The notes below the pieces were generated by a model. It did not search any database, was not told where the DNA came from, and worked only from the letters and a program-made list of their open reading frames with translations. A stretch of DNA of 27,557 bases from JAUWMI01 sp964454265 (GTDB lineage: Bacteria > Sumerlaeota > Sumerlaeia > MWCT01 > JAUWMI01): the NCBI GenBank assembly GCA_964454265.1, contig CAYVXD010000046.1:1-27557 (forward strand). The letters are read 5' to 3'. Positions 7,989-15,750 of this stretch are shown one piece after another. A program made the position numbers and the translations under genes. Each line of letters opens with the position of its first letter. Within the stretch, counting starts at the first letter, position 1.

Positions 7989-8681
7989 CTAAAAACGCTG
8001 AATAATTTCCACGCCCTCTTCTGACACAGGCATGCTGCAGGGAATGAGAAACACGCGTGTAGATTGATATCCGCTCTGAGCCGATATGTCTTTCTCCTGA
8101 CGTTGCACTTCAAGGCTGACTTCAACAGCCTGGGGCAAGAGATTGCCCTGATTAACGGAATCCCAATTGTCCAGCCAGTCAAAGCCGTCGAAGTACCTCA
8201 GGTTGAACGACATCACCCCGCGGCACAGTATCTCCTCCTTGGGTTCCAATACCTTTGGAGCCAGCAAGTTTGTCGTGATCCTACGAACAAGGGCACGCTC
8301 ATTTGTATCGGAAATGGTAACCAAGGCCAGTTCAATCTTTCTGATGTCACAAGCTGTTTCTTTCTCTCCAGGCTCATGGGCACTGGAATAGAATAATAGT
8401 CTATCACAGTCAAATCTAGTGCTGTCTTTCTCGTCGGTTCCATTAAACTCACCGGCCAAAATGCCGGTTGGCGGCAGCGTCGCTTTGATATCATGACTCA
8501 GCAGCTCCATGACGAGCCCTGCTTTTCGGACAGGCTCCACCGCGGCTTCGGCACTTCGCTTGGCTTTGAACCCGATACTCAGGCTCGCGTAAAGCGATCC
8601 AGCGAGCACGCTCATCAAGGCCATCGCCAGAATCAGTTCCAAGAGCGTGAATGCAGATGCCTTATTCTTGGGATAGCTCAT
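7989..8681 (-). CDS. gspJ: T2SS minor pseudopilin GspJ
   Basis: A minor pseudopilin of the tip complex. A short leader is followed by the prepilin motif (SA|FTLLELILAMALMSVLAGS) with Glu5. The residue before the cut is Ala, not the usual Gly. The C-terminal part (FNLRYFDGFDWLDNWDS...LPQAVEVSLEVQ) matches GspJ beta-domain patterns. I chose ATG at 8681, one base after the gspI stop, giving 230 aa and a 10-residue leader. An ATG 8 codons upstream inside gspI is possible. It lies in the compact gspG-to-gspK pseudopilin block. Confidence 0.92.
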   Translation of the reverse strand: MSYPKNKASAFTLLELILAMALMSVLAGSLYASLSIGFKAKRSAEAAVEPVRKAGLVMELLSHDIKATLPPTGILAGEFNGTDEKDSTRFDCDRLLFYSSAHEPGEKETACDIRKIELALVTISDTNERALVRRITTNLLAPKVLEPKEEILCRGVMSFNLRYFDGFDWLDNWDSVNQGNLLPQAVEVSLEVQRQEKDISAQSGYQSTRVFLIPCSMPVSEEGVEIIQRF

Positions 8682-8682
8682 C

Positions 8683-9087
8683 TTATGGGCTCTCGGCATA
8701 TACAAGTGTCGTCAACTTCACGCAACGTTCCATTCCTCGAGTTTCCCACTCCACTCTCACGTCCAATTGGCGCAGCGTTGCTTCCCTCCACTCTTGAACC
8801 TCGGCACTCCACCGGTAGTTCGGCCAGTCCGGACTGAAGTCCCCCGATAGATCGCCGTTCTGCCATTGCCCCGTAGCCAGGAGTTCCGCGAGCTTTGTCT
8901 CGGCTAACGTGGCGCCTTCGATTCTTTGCTTCGACAAGCTGGCCATTGTGGTGGCAAGCGAGATTCCTTTCATTGCAACTGGAAGAATGATCGCCACCAG
9001 CACAAAAGTAGCGAGAATTTCAACCAGCGTGAAGCCACATCTTCGATGAGCTCGTCGATCCGATGTCCTATAGGTCGTTCTCATCAT
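8683..9087 (-). CDS. gspI: T2SS minor pseudopilin GspI
   Basis: A small minor pseudopilin (134 aa). It has a basic leader, then the cleavage motif CG|FTLVEILATFVLVAIILPV with Glu5 and the long N-terminal helix. The globular part contains the family's WP.Y.W region (SPDWPNYRWSAEVQEW). ATG at 9087 follows the gspH stop by 3 nt, with GGAGGG about 10 nt upstream. A second ATG is adjacent at 9084. It acts with GspJ and GspK at the pseudopilus tip. Confidence 0.92.
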   Translation of the reverse strand: MMRTTYRTSDRRAHRRCGFTLVEILATFVLVAIILPVAMKGISLATTMASLSKQRIEGATLAETKLAELLATGQWQNGDLSGDFSPDWPNYRWSAEVQEWREATLRQLDVRVEWETRGMERCVKLTTLVYAESP

Positions 9088-9090
9088 TAA

Positions 9091-9594
9091 TTAAGATCCC
9101 TCCGCTACAATCACACGAAATAGCTCTGTCGGCGAAAGACAGATGACTTCAACCACATCCCCGTGGAGGCCGATTAGTCGAATGGTACTCGCTTGCGTTC
9201 TGCCGTCAGGATAGAACTCAATGCAATCGCGCCAAATTTCTTCGGACGGGCTCTCCCATTCAACCAGGGTTCCCTTCGGTAGTGAGAACACTCGGCCAAA
9301 CTCGGAATGAATATTCTTGAATGCTCCTCCCTCCTGCACGGTAAGCCAGTAAGTGCCTTCCTGCACATCCAGATTCAATCGGTAGACTCGGCCTTCGGCA
9401 ATGGACTGCGACCTCGCCAGTTGTGTCAGTGCAACGATCTGCGCGGCGGCATTGCTTGTTTCGCGGGAGGCAAAGAAGCCTCGCAGCGATGGCGCAGCCA
9501 TCGCCAGCACAGTGCAGATAACAACCATCACCAGTACGAGCTCGAGCAGTGTAAATCCGATGGTGGTGGCGGAATGCCTCCTTCCCGCATTCAT
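9091..9594 (-). CDS. gspH: T2SS minor pseudopilin GspH
   Basis: A minor pseudopilin of the GspH/FimT type (167 aa). The leader ends at IG|FTLLELVLVMVVICTVLAM with Glu5. The region after it (AAQIVALTQLARSQSIAEGRVYRL) is typical GspH. ATG at 9594 is chosen because it gives a normal 13-residue leader. The frame is open about 100 codons further upstream, but that part overlaps gspG and looks random. The gap to the gspG stop is 34 nt, and the SD is weak. Confidence 0.9.
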   Translation of the reverse strand: MNAGRRHSATTIGFTLLELVLVMVVICTVLAMAAPSLRGFFASRETSNAAAQIVALTQLARSQSIAEGRVYRLNLDVQEGTYWLTVQEGGAFKNIHSEFGRVFSLPKGTLVEWESPSEEIWRDCIEFYPDGRTQASTIRLIGLHGDVVEVICLSPTELFRVIVAEGS

Positions 9595-9628
9595 TCGCTT
9601 CAAGCGGGGAAGGCATAGCCCGAGGCGA

Positions 9629-10084
9629 TTAGCGTTGGGACCAGTTGTCAATGTCGTCTCCTCCGCCTTCCTGGCTATCAGGACCAAGAGAATGCAAGTC
9701 GTATCCTGCCGTGTTATTCTGGCCCGGGTATCTGTACAAATAGAGGTTTCCCCACGGGTCATTGGGCACACCGCGTTTGATATAGGGCCCTTTCCAACCC
9801 TTGACGTTGGCCGGCTCCTCGACCAGTGCCTTGATGCCCTCCTCTGTGGTCGGGTATCGCCCGCTATCAATCTCAAAGGCGTCAATTGCAACCTCTAAGT
9901 TTGCTATGTCCGTGAGCGCAGCCGTAATGCGTGCTTGCTCAGACCGCCTGGCGAATTTAGGCACCACAATCGCCGCCAGTGCGGTCAGAATGACCAGAAC
10001 CAAAAGGAGTTCAATAAGGGTGAAAGCGCGACCTGAGTGCCTCCTGAACTTGCCGTGCATGGCTCGTGAAGGTTGATTGCTCAT
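9629..10084 (-). CDS. gspG: T2SS major pseudopilin GspG
   Basis: The main pseudopilus subunit (151 aa). A 20-residue basic leader ends at GRA|FTLIELLLVLVILTALA with Glu5. Ala replaces Gly before the cut. The mature part shows GspG hallmarks: the YPTTEEGIKALVEEP segment, GWKGPYIKRGVPNDPWGNLY, and a calcium-loop-like C-terminus with LGPDSQEGGGDDIDNW. ATG at 10084 has GGGAG 7 nt upstream. It sits 75 nt downstream of gspF, and that gap contains a small hairpin. Confidence 0.96.
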   Translation of the reverse strand: MSNQPSRAMHGKFRRHSGRAFTLIELLLVLVILTALAAIVVPKFARRSEQARITAALTDIANLEVAIDAFEIDSGRYPTTEEGIKALVEEPANVKGWKGPYIKRGVPNDPWGNLYLYRYPGQNNTAGYDLHSLGPDSQEGGGDDIDNWSQR

Positions 10085-10128
10085 GGTTTTACTCCCTCTC
10101 CCGGTGTAAAATGCTTATCCAATAGGGA

Positions 10129-10147
10129 AACAGGCTAGAAGCCTGTT
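10129..10147 (-). repeat. Small palindrome between gspF and gspG
   Basis: Perfect 7-bp arms (aacaggc and gcctgtt) enclose a 5-nt loop in the only sizeable gap inside the gspE-gspK block. There is no T-tract, so it is unlikely to be a terminator. It could be a transcript processing or stability hairpin that sets a higher gspG level, or a dispersed small repeat. Confidence 0.5.
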
Positions 10148-10159
10148 CTACCGTAACAG

Positions 10160-11377
10160 TTATCGTATAAACTCCTGAAGAGTAAATACCGGCAGAAGCA
10201 TTCCAATGACTATAGTGCCAACAATAGCCGCCATGATGAACAATAGCGCCGGCTCGGCCAAGGCAACCATCATCCTGAGCTTCCGGTCCAAGTCGGCTTC
10301 GTATACGGACGCCATTCGGACCAGTTCCTTATCCAGTCTCCCGCTTTCCTCGGCCACCGAGACCATTTCAACAACAGAGGAGGGAAAAAGCTGCGGGCAG
10401 CCAGCCAGGCTTTTCCCCAGTGGAGATCCGCGCTGTACTTTCTCAATCGCTCGATTAACGGCATCGGCAAGCGTTTGATTCCCGATCGCTTCTTTCGCCA
10501 CTCTTAGCGCAGTAACGAGAGGCACTCCCGCTCCTATCAATGTGCCGAGCATCCGGCAGAATCGCACGAGGGCAAAGCGGGCTGCACCTTTACCAAGAAC
10601 AGGAAACCGGAGCACGCTCCGCTCAAAAGCGCGCCGCCCCGATTCTAAGACCAAGATCCGTCTGACAGCAACGATCGCCAGAGCCAAAACGATGAAAAGC
10701 ACAAACCAGTAGTGTATTACAATCTGGCTGGCAGCGACAATGGCGCGAGTAAGCCCTGGCAGAGCGCCGCCGAATTCCGCAAATATTGCGGAAAATCGCG
10801 GTATGAAATAGGTCAATAGAAAAGTCAAAATAACAGACGCCAGAACAGCCAGAACCGTTGGATAGACAAGGGCGGCCTGCACCTTCCCCTTCAGATCCTG
10901 TTCTCGAGAGCGGAAATCTGCAATCTGTCCCAGCACCACATCGAGAAATCCCCCTGTCTCACCTGCCCGTACCATCGCCACGTACACCGGAGGAAACGAG
11001 CGGGGCCACCTGTCAAGGGCATCGGCCAGGGACATGCCGCCCATCGTATCCTCGTGGATGGCAGCCCACTGCTTCTTCGCCGCCGGTTGCGCCGCCTCAT
11101 GGGTGAGAATACTCAGCGCCTTGCTTAAGGGAACTCCTGCGGTGAGCAGATTCGCCAACTCACGGGTAAAGGCTTCCACGCTGGATTTCGAAACATACCC
11201 GGTTCGAGAAAAAATCCCCGCACCCGAAGACGTCGACTCTCTACGCTCATCCACAGAAACGGGATACAGGCCCTTTTCTACAAGTTGGTCTACAACCATT
11301 GCTCGACTTGACGCAGTAAGAGTGTCCGAAAGCTCCTGTCCCTTCAGGTCTATAGCTTTATAAACGAAATCGGGCAT
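10160..11377 (-). CDS. gspF: T2SS inner-membrane platform protein GspF
   Basis: A polytopic inner-membrane protein around which the pseudopilus assembles. After an N-terminal region (MPDFVYKAIDLKGQ) there are two T2SSF repeats: FTRELANLLTAGVPLSKALSIL and FCRMLGTLIGAGVPLVTALRVA. Three hydrophobic segments lie at ~170-195, ~218-240 and ~375-398. At 405 aa it is standard GspF length. ATG at 11377 has GGGAG 7 nt upstream and follows the gspE stop by 23 nt. Confidence 0.96.
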   Translation of the reverse strand: MPDFVYKAIDLKGQELSDTLTASSRAMVVDQLVEKGLYPVSVDERRESTSSGAGIFSRTGYVSKSSVEAFTRELANLLTAGVPLSKALSILTHEAAQPAAKKQWAAIHEDTMGGMSLADALDRWPRSFPPVYVAMVRAGETGGFLDVVLGQIADFRSREQDLKGKVQAALVYPTVLAVLASVILTFLLTYFIPRFSAIFAEFGGALPGLTRAIVAASQIVIHYWFVLFIVLALAIVAVRRILVLESGRRAFERSVLRFPVLGKGAARFALVRFCRMLGTLIGAGVPLVTALRVAKEAIGNQTLADAVNRAIEKVQRGSPLGKSLAGCPQLFPSSVVEMVSVAEESGRLDKELVRMASVYEADLDRKLRMMVALAEPALLFIMAAIVGTIVIGMLLPVFTLQEFIR

Positions 11378-11400
11378 AACCTATCTCCCGTCTCCCGGAG

Positions 11401-13107
11401 TTACATTTTAGTCATTTTCGTTATGGTATTTCTACCATTTCCATTGAGTCGTTCGTCCTTTGTGATGCGGAGGATTTCCTCAACTGTCGTAAGGCCTTGT
11501 AAAAGATACCGGCACCCGTCATCCCGAAGGCTTTTCATGCCATGTTCCATCGCCAGATTCCGAATCTTGTGCGCGGAGCCGCCCTCGAGAATGAGCGAGC
11601 GGATATTTTCCGTCACGATCATCAATTCGAAGATCCCCGTTCGTCCCCAATAACCAGTCCCCTGGCATTTCCGGCATCCCTGTCCTCTATATAGCACATC
11701 CGGGAGATTGCTACCAAACGCGACTCGTAATGTTTTTATATCCTTCGGTGAATATTCTTCCTTGCAGTCTGGACAGATGAGACGCACCAGACGTTGCGCG
11801 ATGACCGCTTCGAGTGAAGACGCAACGAGATATGGTTCGATCCTCATGTCTACCAGCCGGGTCAGAGCGCCGGGCGCATCGTTTGTATGCAGTGTCGAAA
11901 AGACAAGGTGACCCGTCAACGAAGCCTGTACGGCAATTTCCGCAGTTTCGAGATCGCGAATTTCGCCAATGAGAATCACATCCGGGTCGTGGCGGAGAAT
12001 AGAGCGCAGCCCACGGGCAAAGGTGAGGCCCGCCTTCCCGGAAACCTGTATCTGATTAATTCCCCTCAAATGATACTCTATAGGGTCTTCAATCGTGACG
12101 ATCTTGCGTTCGACATTATTAATCCGCGATAGTGCGGCATATAGGGTGGTGGTCTTGCCGCTTCCGGTGGGTCCGGTTACGAGAATAATTCCGTGTGGCA
12201 GCCCAAGAATGCGTTCAAATACGGAGCAGTCCTCATCAGACATTCCAAGCTCTTTCAGTCCCAAGAGAACAGCACTTCGATTCAGCAGTCGCAGAACAAC
12301 TGCCTCCCCATGAAGCATTGGAATCACGGACACACGTACGTCGATCTCATGCTCTGCAATTTTGATCTTGATTCGTCCATCCTGAGGAAGCCGCTTTTCG
12401 GCAATGTCCAGACGGCTTAAAATCTTCAGTCGTGAAACAATCGCCGCTTGGAATTGCCTTACTTCAGGGGGAATGGCAGCCTCCTGAAGCACACCGTCAA
12501 TTCGATAGCGGACCCGCAGCTCATCTTCGTATGGCTCAAAGTGCACGTCCGTAGCTCGCAGCTCGATGGCTTCCGTGAGCACCTGGTTGACGAACCGGAT
12601 GATGGAAGCGCCCTCTGCAGCGTCTGTCAGATCCATATCATCAGTTTCTTGGTCGATGATCTGGAGGCCGTCTTCCGCAGCTTCGGAGACCATTGACTGC
12701 ACGGTATCGGCGCCCACACCAAGACACCGCTTGATGCAGCGATCAATCTCCGATGATAGTGCCAGTGCCAATCGAAAATCCTTTCCCGTTGCCAAACGCA
12801 GCTCATCTACACCCGCGGTGTCGAACAGTTTGCATGTTGCCACTAATACGATACCATCACATTCTTCCAGAGGCAATACATGCCGTTTGAGCAGTATCCG
12901 GGCTGGGAATTGTGAGAGAAATGCCTTCGTCGGATGATAGTGCTCGAGGTCTAAGTAGGGAAACTGGAACTCCCTTGCCAGGTAACGAAGCATCTGCTCT
13001 TCTGATAAACCGCCAGCAATCAGCAACGCTTGGTCAAGAGTGTTTCCCTCGGCGCAGGATGCTCTTACACGTTCAGCGGTCTGCTCATCCAGCAAGCCTT
13101 CTTCCAC
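11401..13107 (-). CDS. gspE: T2SS assembly ATPase GspE
   Basis: A cytoplasmic AAA-like ATPase that drives pseudopilus assembly. An N1E/MshEN-type domain comes first (LDQALLIAGGLSEEQMLRYLA). Then N2E and the ATPase domain follow with Walker A GPTGSGKTT (~312-320), Asp box TIEDPIEY, Walker B VILIGEIRD and His box TGHLVFSTLHTND. The zinc tetracysteine is CPDC (445/448) and CRKC (478/481). At 568 aa it has standard length. The annotated start is GTG 13107, which has no good SD. A strong AGGAGGG lies further upstream and points to an in-frame ACG at 13131, giving TSDLVKKIVEEGLL, which matches the usual N-terminus of the family. It is the first gene of the gsp block. Confidence 0.96.
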   Translation of the reverse strand: MEEGLLDEQTAERVRASCAEGNTLDQALLIAGGLSEEQMLRYLAREFQFPYLDLEHYHPTKAFLSQFPARILLKRHVLPLEECDGIVLVATCKLFDTAGVDELRLATGKDFRLALALSSEIDRCIKRCLGVGADTVQSMVSEAAEDGLQIIDQETDDMDLTDAAEGASIIRFVNQVLTEAIELRATDVHFEPYEDELRVRYRIDGVLQEAAIPPEVRQFQAAIVSRLKILSRLDIAEKRLPQDGRIKIKIAEHEIDVRVSVIPMLHGEAVVLRLLNRSAVLLGLKELGMSDEDCSVFERILGLPHGIILVTGPTGSGKTTTLYAALSRINNVERKIVTIEDPIEYHLRGINQIQVSGKAGLTFARGLRSILRHDPDVILIGEIRDLETAEIAVQASLTGHLVFSTLHTNDAPGALTRLVDMRIEPYLVASSLEAVIAQRLVRLICPDCKEEYSPKDIKTLRVAFGSNLPDVLYRGQGCRKCQGTGYWGRTGIFELMIVTENIRSLILEGGSAHKIRNLAMEHGMKSLRDDGCRYLLQGLTTVEEILRITKDERLNGNGRNTITKMTKM

Positions 13108-13155
13108 TATCTTTTTTACTAGATCGCTCGTTGTAGTTTCCCTCCTGATTTTATA

Positions 13156-13172
13156 AAAGACGATACGAAATC
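13156..13172 (+). repeat. 17-bp inverted repeat, arm 1
   Basis: The sequence aaagacgatacgaaatc is perfectly inverted at 13776-13792. The two arms bracket the exported coiled-coil gene (13217-13750). This arm lies just upstream of gspE's ribosome binding site. Confidence 0.6.
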
Positions 13173-13216
13173 AGCAGAGCGAAAGGTGCAATTCAACAAC
13201 CATCAATCGCCGTTGA

Positions 13217-13750
13217 TCAGTTGAGCAATCCCATTAAGACCATCTGTGCTTCCTGGCGCACGCTCAGGATCTCGCGAAGTTCCTGCTGGGCCTTTGCCAT
13301 CTCTTGCTTGGCTTTCTCCCTGGCCTCACGCAATGCAGTCAACTTCTGCTTGATCTCCTCTGGTTTTGCTTCTTTATTCTCCAGAACCGTTCGCAGATCT
13401 TCCTGAGCTTTTTCTACTTGAGTCTGCTGAGTCTGCTGGCCGGCAGCCTCTCCTGCTTGTGGACGACCCCTCCGAGCGAAGCCGGCCATACCTCTGGTCT
13501 CACGGGACAGTGTGAGCACCTTCTCGACCCTGGGCTTAAGAACTTTCCACTCTTCGTCACTGGCTTCGAGTGTTTCTTTCATGCGCTCAACCATTCTGTC
13601 CTGAAAGTTACTCATGGCGTCTGGCCGTGCTCTCTGCTGTGCCGAGCGCTGTGGCCGTGCTCTTTGCTGCTGCGCTAGTGATTGACCTACCAGCACCACG
13701 CCCAGAAGGCCCCAAATCACAAAGCCTAAAGTAATCCTGCGTCCCAACAT
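13217..13750 (-). CDS. Exported Gln/Arg/Ala-rich coiled-coil protein
   Basis: A function is not assignable. ATG at 13750 is chosen because AAGGAG lies 7 nt upstream and a good signal peptide starts there (LGRRITLGFVIWGLLGVVLVGQSLAQQ). The mature ~150 residues begin with a low-complexity QQRARPQRSAQQRARP stretch. Then comes a mostly helical, charged region (DEEWKVLKPRVEKVLTLSRE... and EEIKQKLTALREAREKAKQEM), ending in VRQEAQMVLMGLLN. The layout recalls Spy/CpxP-like periplasmic proteins, but no LTxxQ box is clear. It lies between the sigma/anti-sigma/Spy set and gspE on the same strand and is bracketed by a 17-bp inverted repeat. Confidence 0.75.
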   Translation of the reverse strand: MLGRRITLGFVIWGLLGVVLVGQSLAQQQRARPQRSAQQRARPDAMSNFQDRMVERMKETLEASDEEWKVLKPRVEKVLTLSRETRGMAGFARRGRPQAGEAAGQQTQQTQVEKAQEDLRTVLENKEAKPEEIKQKLTALREAREKAKQEMAKAQQELREILSVRQEAQMVLMGLLN

Positions 13751-13775
13751 GAGTAATCTCCTTTCTTGAAAAAAT

Positions 13776-13792
13776 GATTTCGTATCGTCTTT
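13776..13792 (-). repeat. 17-bp inverted repeat, arm 2
   Basis: This is the perfect reverse complement of 13156-13172. It lies ~25 bp upstream of the start of the exported coiled-coil gene. The arms are about 600 bp apart, so a local hairpin is unlikely. Inversion, or duplication of a leader sequence, is more plausible. Confidence 0.6.
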
Positions 13793-14010
13793 CATACAGT
13801 TCCTCTTCCTCTACGTTTTCTTCCATTTTAATTACTTTTATTCTCAAGGCTAAATAGCAAGGCAGCCGCACGCTGAATAGATTGATAATAGATGCCTTGA
13901 AGACTTTAAGTATTCACAAAGTTGATATTCGAGGAGACCTCTTAAAATGATTGATTCATTGAAGTCATAACCCGTGTGAAAGACTATTCAAGGAAACAAG
14001 CGCCCAAAAA

Positions 14011-14517
14011 TTAGTGCGTTGTACCTATATTTTCTTCCCTGACTTCAATTCCTAATCTCCTCGGAGAACGACCGGGAAATCTTCCTCTGCGAGGTCCTCT
14101 ATTCTTTAAAATCTCTTCATACTTTTTCTGCTGATGCTCAGAAAGAATCTTTTTAGTCTTTTCCTGGGCTTCGTCGAACAAGGCTTTTCTATCCTGAGCC
14201 AATTTCTCCATACTCAGTGAATGCGCTTCGTTAATTTTCTCAAGTTGCTCTCTTTGCTCCGGGCTCAAAAGATTCAGTATTGCCTCTTCCCGCTCTTTCT
14301 GAAGCTTCCGCATCTGCTCATGTCGTAATCGTCCCATAGTCTCGGTCCATATCTTTTGCATCTGATCTCGTTGCGCGGGAGTAAGGTTCAGTTCACGCCC
14401 AAGCGGTGATCTGTTGCGCGGTGGCCTTCCTGTACGCTCAACAACAAGGCCGATAGAAACTCCGGCGGCAAAGGCAACAATGAAAGATATCAAGATAATC
14501 AACTTTGTCTTATTCAT
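14011..14517 (-). CDS. Spy/CpxP-like LTxxQ membrane-anchored protein
   Basis: A probable envelope-stress or metal-sensing periplasmic protein. The N-terminal hydrophobic helix (LIILISFIVAFAAGVSIGLVV) anchors or exports it. The periplasmic part is helical, with an LTPAQ box (45-49) and a second LLSPEQ box (83-88), the pattern of the Spy/CpxP/CnrX-type metal-resistance superfamily. The C-terminus is Arg/Gly-rich. ATG at 14517 is chosen because GAGGAG lies 7 nt upstream. It overlaps the anti-sigma stop by 8 nt, which suggests translational coupling. It may help tune the adjacent sigma/anti-sigma pair, as CnrX does for CnrY/CnrH, but that is inference. Confidence 0.8.
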   Translation of the reverse strand: MNKTKLIILISFIVAFAAGVSIGLVVERTGRPPRNRSPLGRELNLTPAQRDQMQKIWTETMGRLRHEQMRKLQKEREEAILNLLSPEQREQLEKINEAHSLSMEKLAQDRKALFDEAQEKTKKILSEHQQKKYEEILKNRGPRRGRFPGRSPRRLGIEVREENIGTTH

Positions 14518-14962
14518 TTTCATTCTCCTCTGACAGATTCGCAACAAGCCACTCAGTAAGTTGAATCTCTGGGCTTTCTGTTGAAGAAACATCCATCTGT
14601 AAGGTTACGGCAGTTTCCTCCCAGTCCGAATCATATACTTCTTTTCCTGGTTCCATTCGCAAATTCAAGACTGAGCCTACCAAAAGTATAAGAACTGCAG
14701 CAGCAGTAAGCATCTCCACAAATCGTACAATTCCCTTTCCCTGCCGAGATCGGAGACTCTGATGCAAACAGACTAACGTTTCCTCCGGAATGTCAGGAAT
14801 TGGTACTGATTTAAACAGTTCTGAGAGTTTCTGAAGTCGTTCAATCTCCCGGGTGCAATGTGGACACGCCTGAATATGCTCCTCAAGTTTATGACGCTCC
14901 TCATCGGAGAGTTCACTATCATGATACGCATTGAGTTTGTAAGAATATTTACAACCAGACAT
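14510..14962 (-). CDS. Zinc-finger (zf-HC2) anti-sigma factor
   Basis: A probable transmembrane anti-sigma factor for the ECF sigma encoded just upstream. The N-terminal zinc-binding anti-sigma motif is H29-x3-C33-x2-C36 (EEHIQACPHC), with another Cys at residue 4. One transmembrane helix follows (~84-101, LTAAAVLILLVGSVLNL), then a short acidic periplasmic tail of about 50 residues. ATG at 14962 has GGGAGG 9 nt upstream. The gap to the sigma gene is 71 nt, and the stop overlaps the Spy-like gene. The type of signal sensed is not evident. Confidence 0.9.
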   Translation of the reverse strand: MSGCKYSYKLNAYHDSELSDEERHKLEEHIQACPHCTREIERLQKLSELFKSVPIPDIPEETLVCLHQSLRSRQGKGIVRFVEMLTAAAVLILLVGSVLNLRMEPGKEVYDSDWEETAVTLQMDVSSTESPEIQLTEWLVANLSEENENE

Positions 14963-15033
14963 GGCCTATTTCCTCCCTGCGAATTCTTTATTATAATTTA
15001 AAACGATAGATTCAGCCATTCTTACGGTCCTTA

Positions 15034-15588
15034 TTAAAAGTAACCTTTAAATCGTTCCTTTAAATCCTGGCGTGCTCTGAAAAGCCTCGATTCTACAGTT
15101 CCCGGAGCAATTCCCAATGCTTCGGCAATTTCTTTGTAGGAAAATCCCTGCAACTCTCGAAGTATGATAACTTCACGGTGTTGGGGAGAAAGTGTGCTAA
15201 TCATCGTATTGGCGTCCATACGAAATTCATGATTTCTTGCCGGCAAGGCTATTTTTGAAGACTCCGAAATTTCATCGATCGATTTTGTCTTCCGAATCCG
15301 CCAGTAACGATGGTATTTTGCCACCTGTTTGACCAGAATACGGATAAGCCACGTTTTCACCGACGATCTTCCTTTAAAAGAGCGCAAGTGTTCAAATGCA
15401 CCCAAAAATGTCTCCTGAAGAATATCTTCAGCATCATCTGCATTACCGGTGAGTGAATACGCCAGTCTGAATAGATCATTTGCATACCGATCCACGAGTT
15501 CATGAAACGCCGTATCTTCTCCCTGCCCGGCTTTGCGTACGAGCTCCAGATCGGAAATCCGCAAATTAATACTCTTCTCAGATTGCAT
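15034..15588 (-). CDS. ECF-family RNA polymerase sigma factor
   Basis: An extracytoplasmic-function sigma factor (184 aa). Sigma region 2 covers ~28-95, with LVDRYANDLFRLAYSLTG and DAEDILQETFLGAFEHL. Region 4 covers ~133-178, with LSPQHREVIILRELQGFSYK and a helix-turn-helix (IAEALGIAPGTVESRLFRAR). There is no region 3 or extra C-terminal domain. Together with the downstream zinc-finger anti-sigma and LTxxQ protein it forms an envelope-stress module. ATG at 15588 has only a weak SD (aagag). Its regulon could include the adjacent T2SS, but I could not identify a shared ECF promoter by eye. Confidence 0.95.
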   Translation of the reverse strand: MQSEKSINLRISDLELVRKAGQGEDTAFHELVDRYANDLFRLAYSLTGNADDAEDILQETFLGAFEHLRSFKGRSSVKTWLIRILVKQVAKYHRYWRIRKTKSIDEISESSKIALPARNHEFRMDANTMISTLSPQHREVIILRELQGFSYKEIAEALGIAPGTVESRLFRARQDLKERFKGYF

Positions 15589-15635
15589 TGCGCTCTTATT
15601 GCTCTCTATAAGATATAGTTTCTTATCACCCTGAT

Positions 15636-15663
15636 TTTATTCCATTGAGATCATATCCTTCAA
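15636..15663 (-). promoter_or_regulatory. Candidate sigma-70 promoter for the sigma factor operon
   Basis: On the minus strand TTGAAG (-35) and AATAAA (-10) are spaced 16 bp apart, about 50-70 bp upstream of the sigma gene start. Each box has 4 of 6 consensus bases, so this is a modest match. An imperfect inverted ataaga/tcttat pair lies in the leader between it and the start codon. Confidence 0.35.
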
Positions 15664-15750
15664 GGTTCTGAAAAAACGGTTGACAAAAGAGGCAAGCCAT
15701 CAGCATCTCCAGTTAAGTTTGCCAGGGCCAACTATAGGAGGTGCGAAGGA

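Noticed and set aside
10129..10147. Terminator between gspF and gspG
   Set aside because: The hairpin is short and lacks a T-tract; termination here would separate essential T2SS genes.
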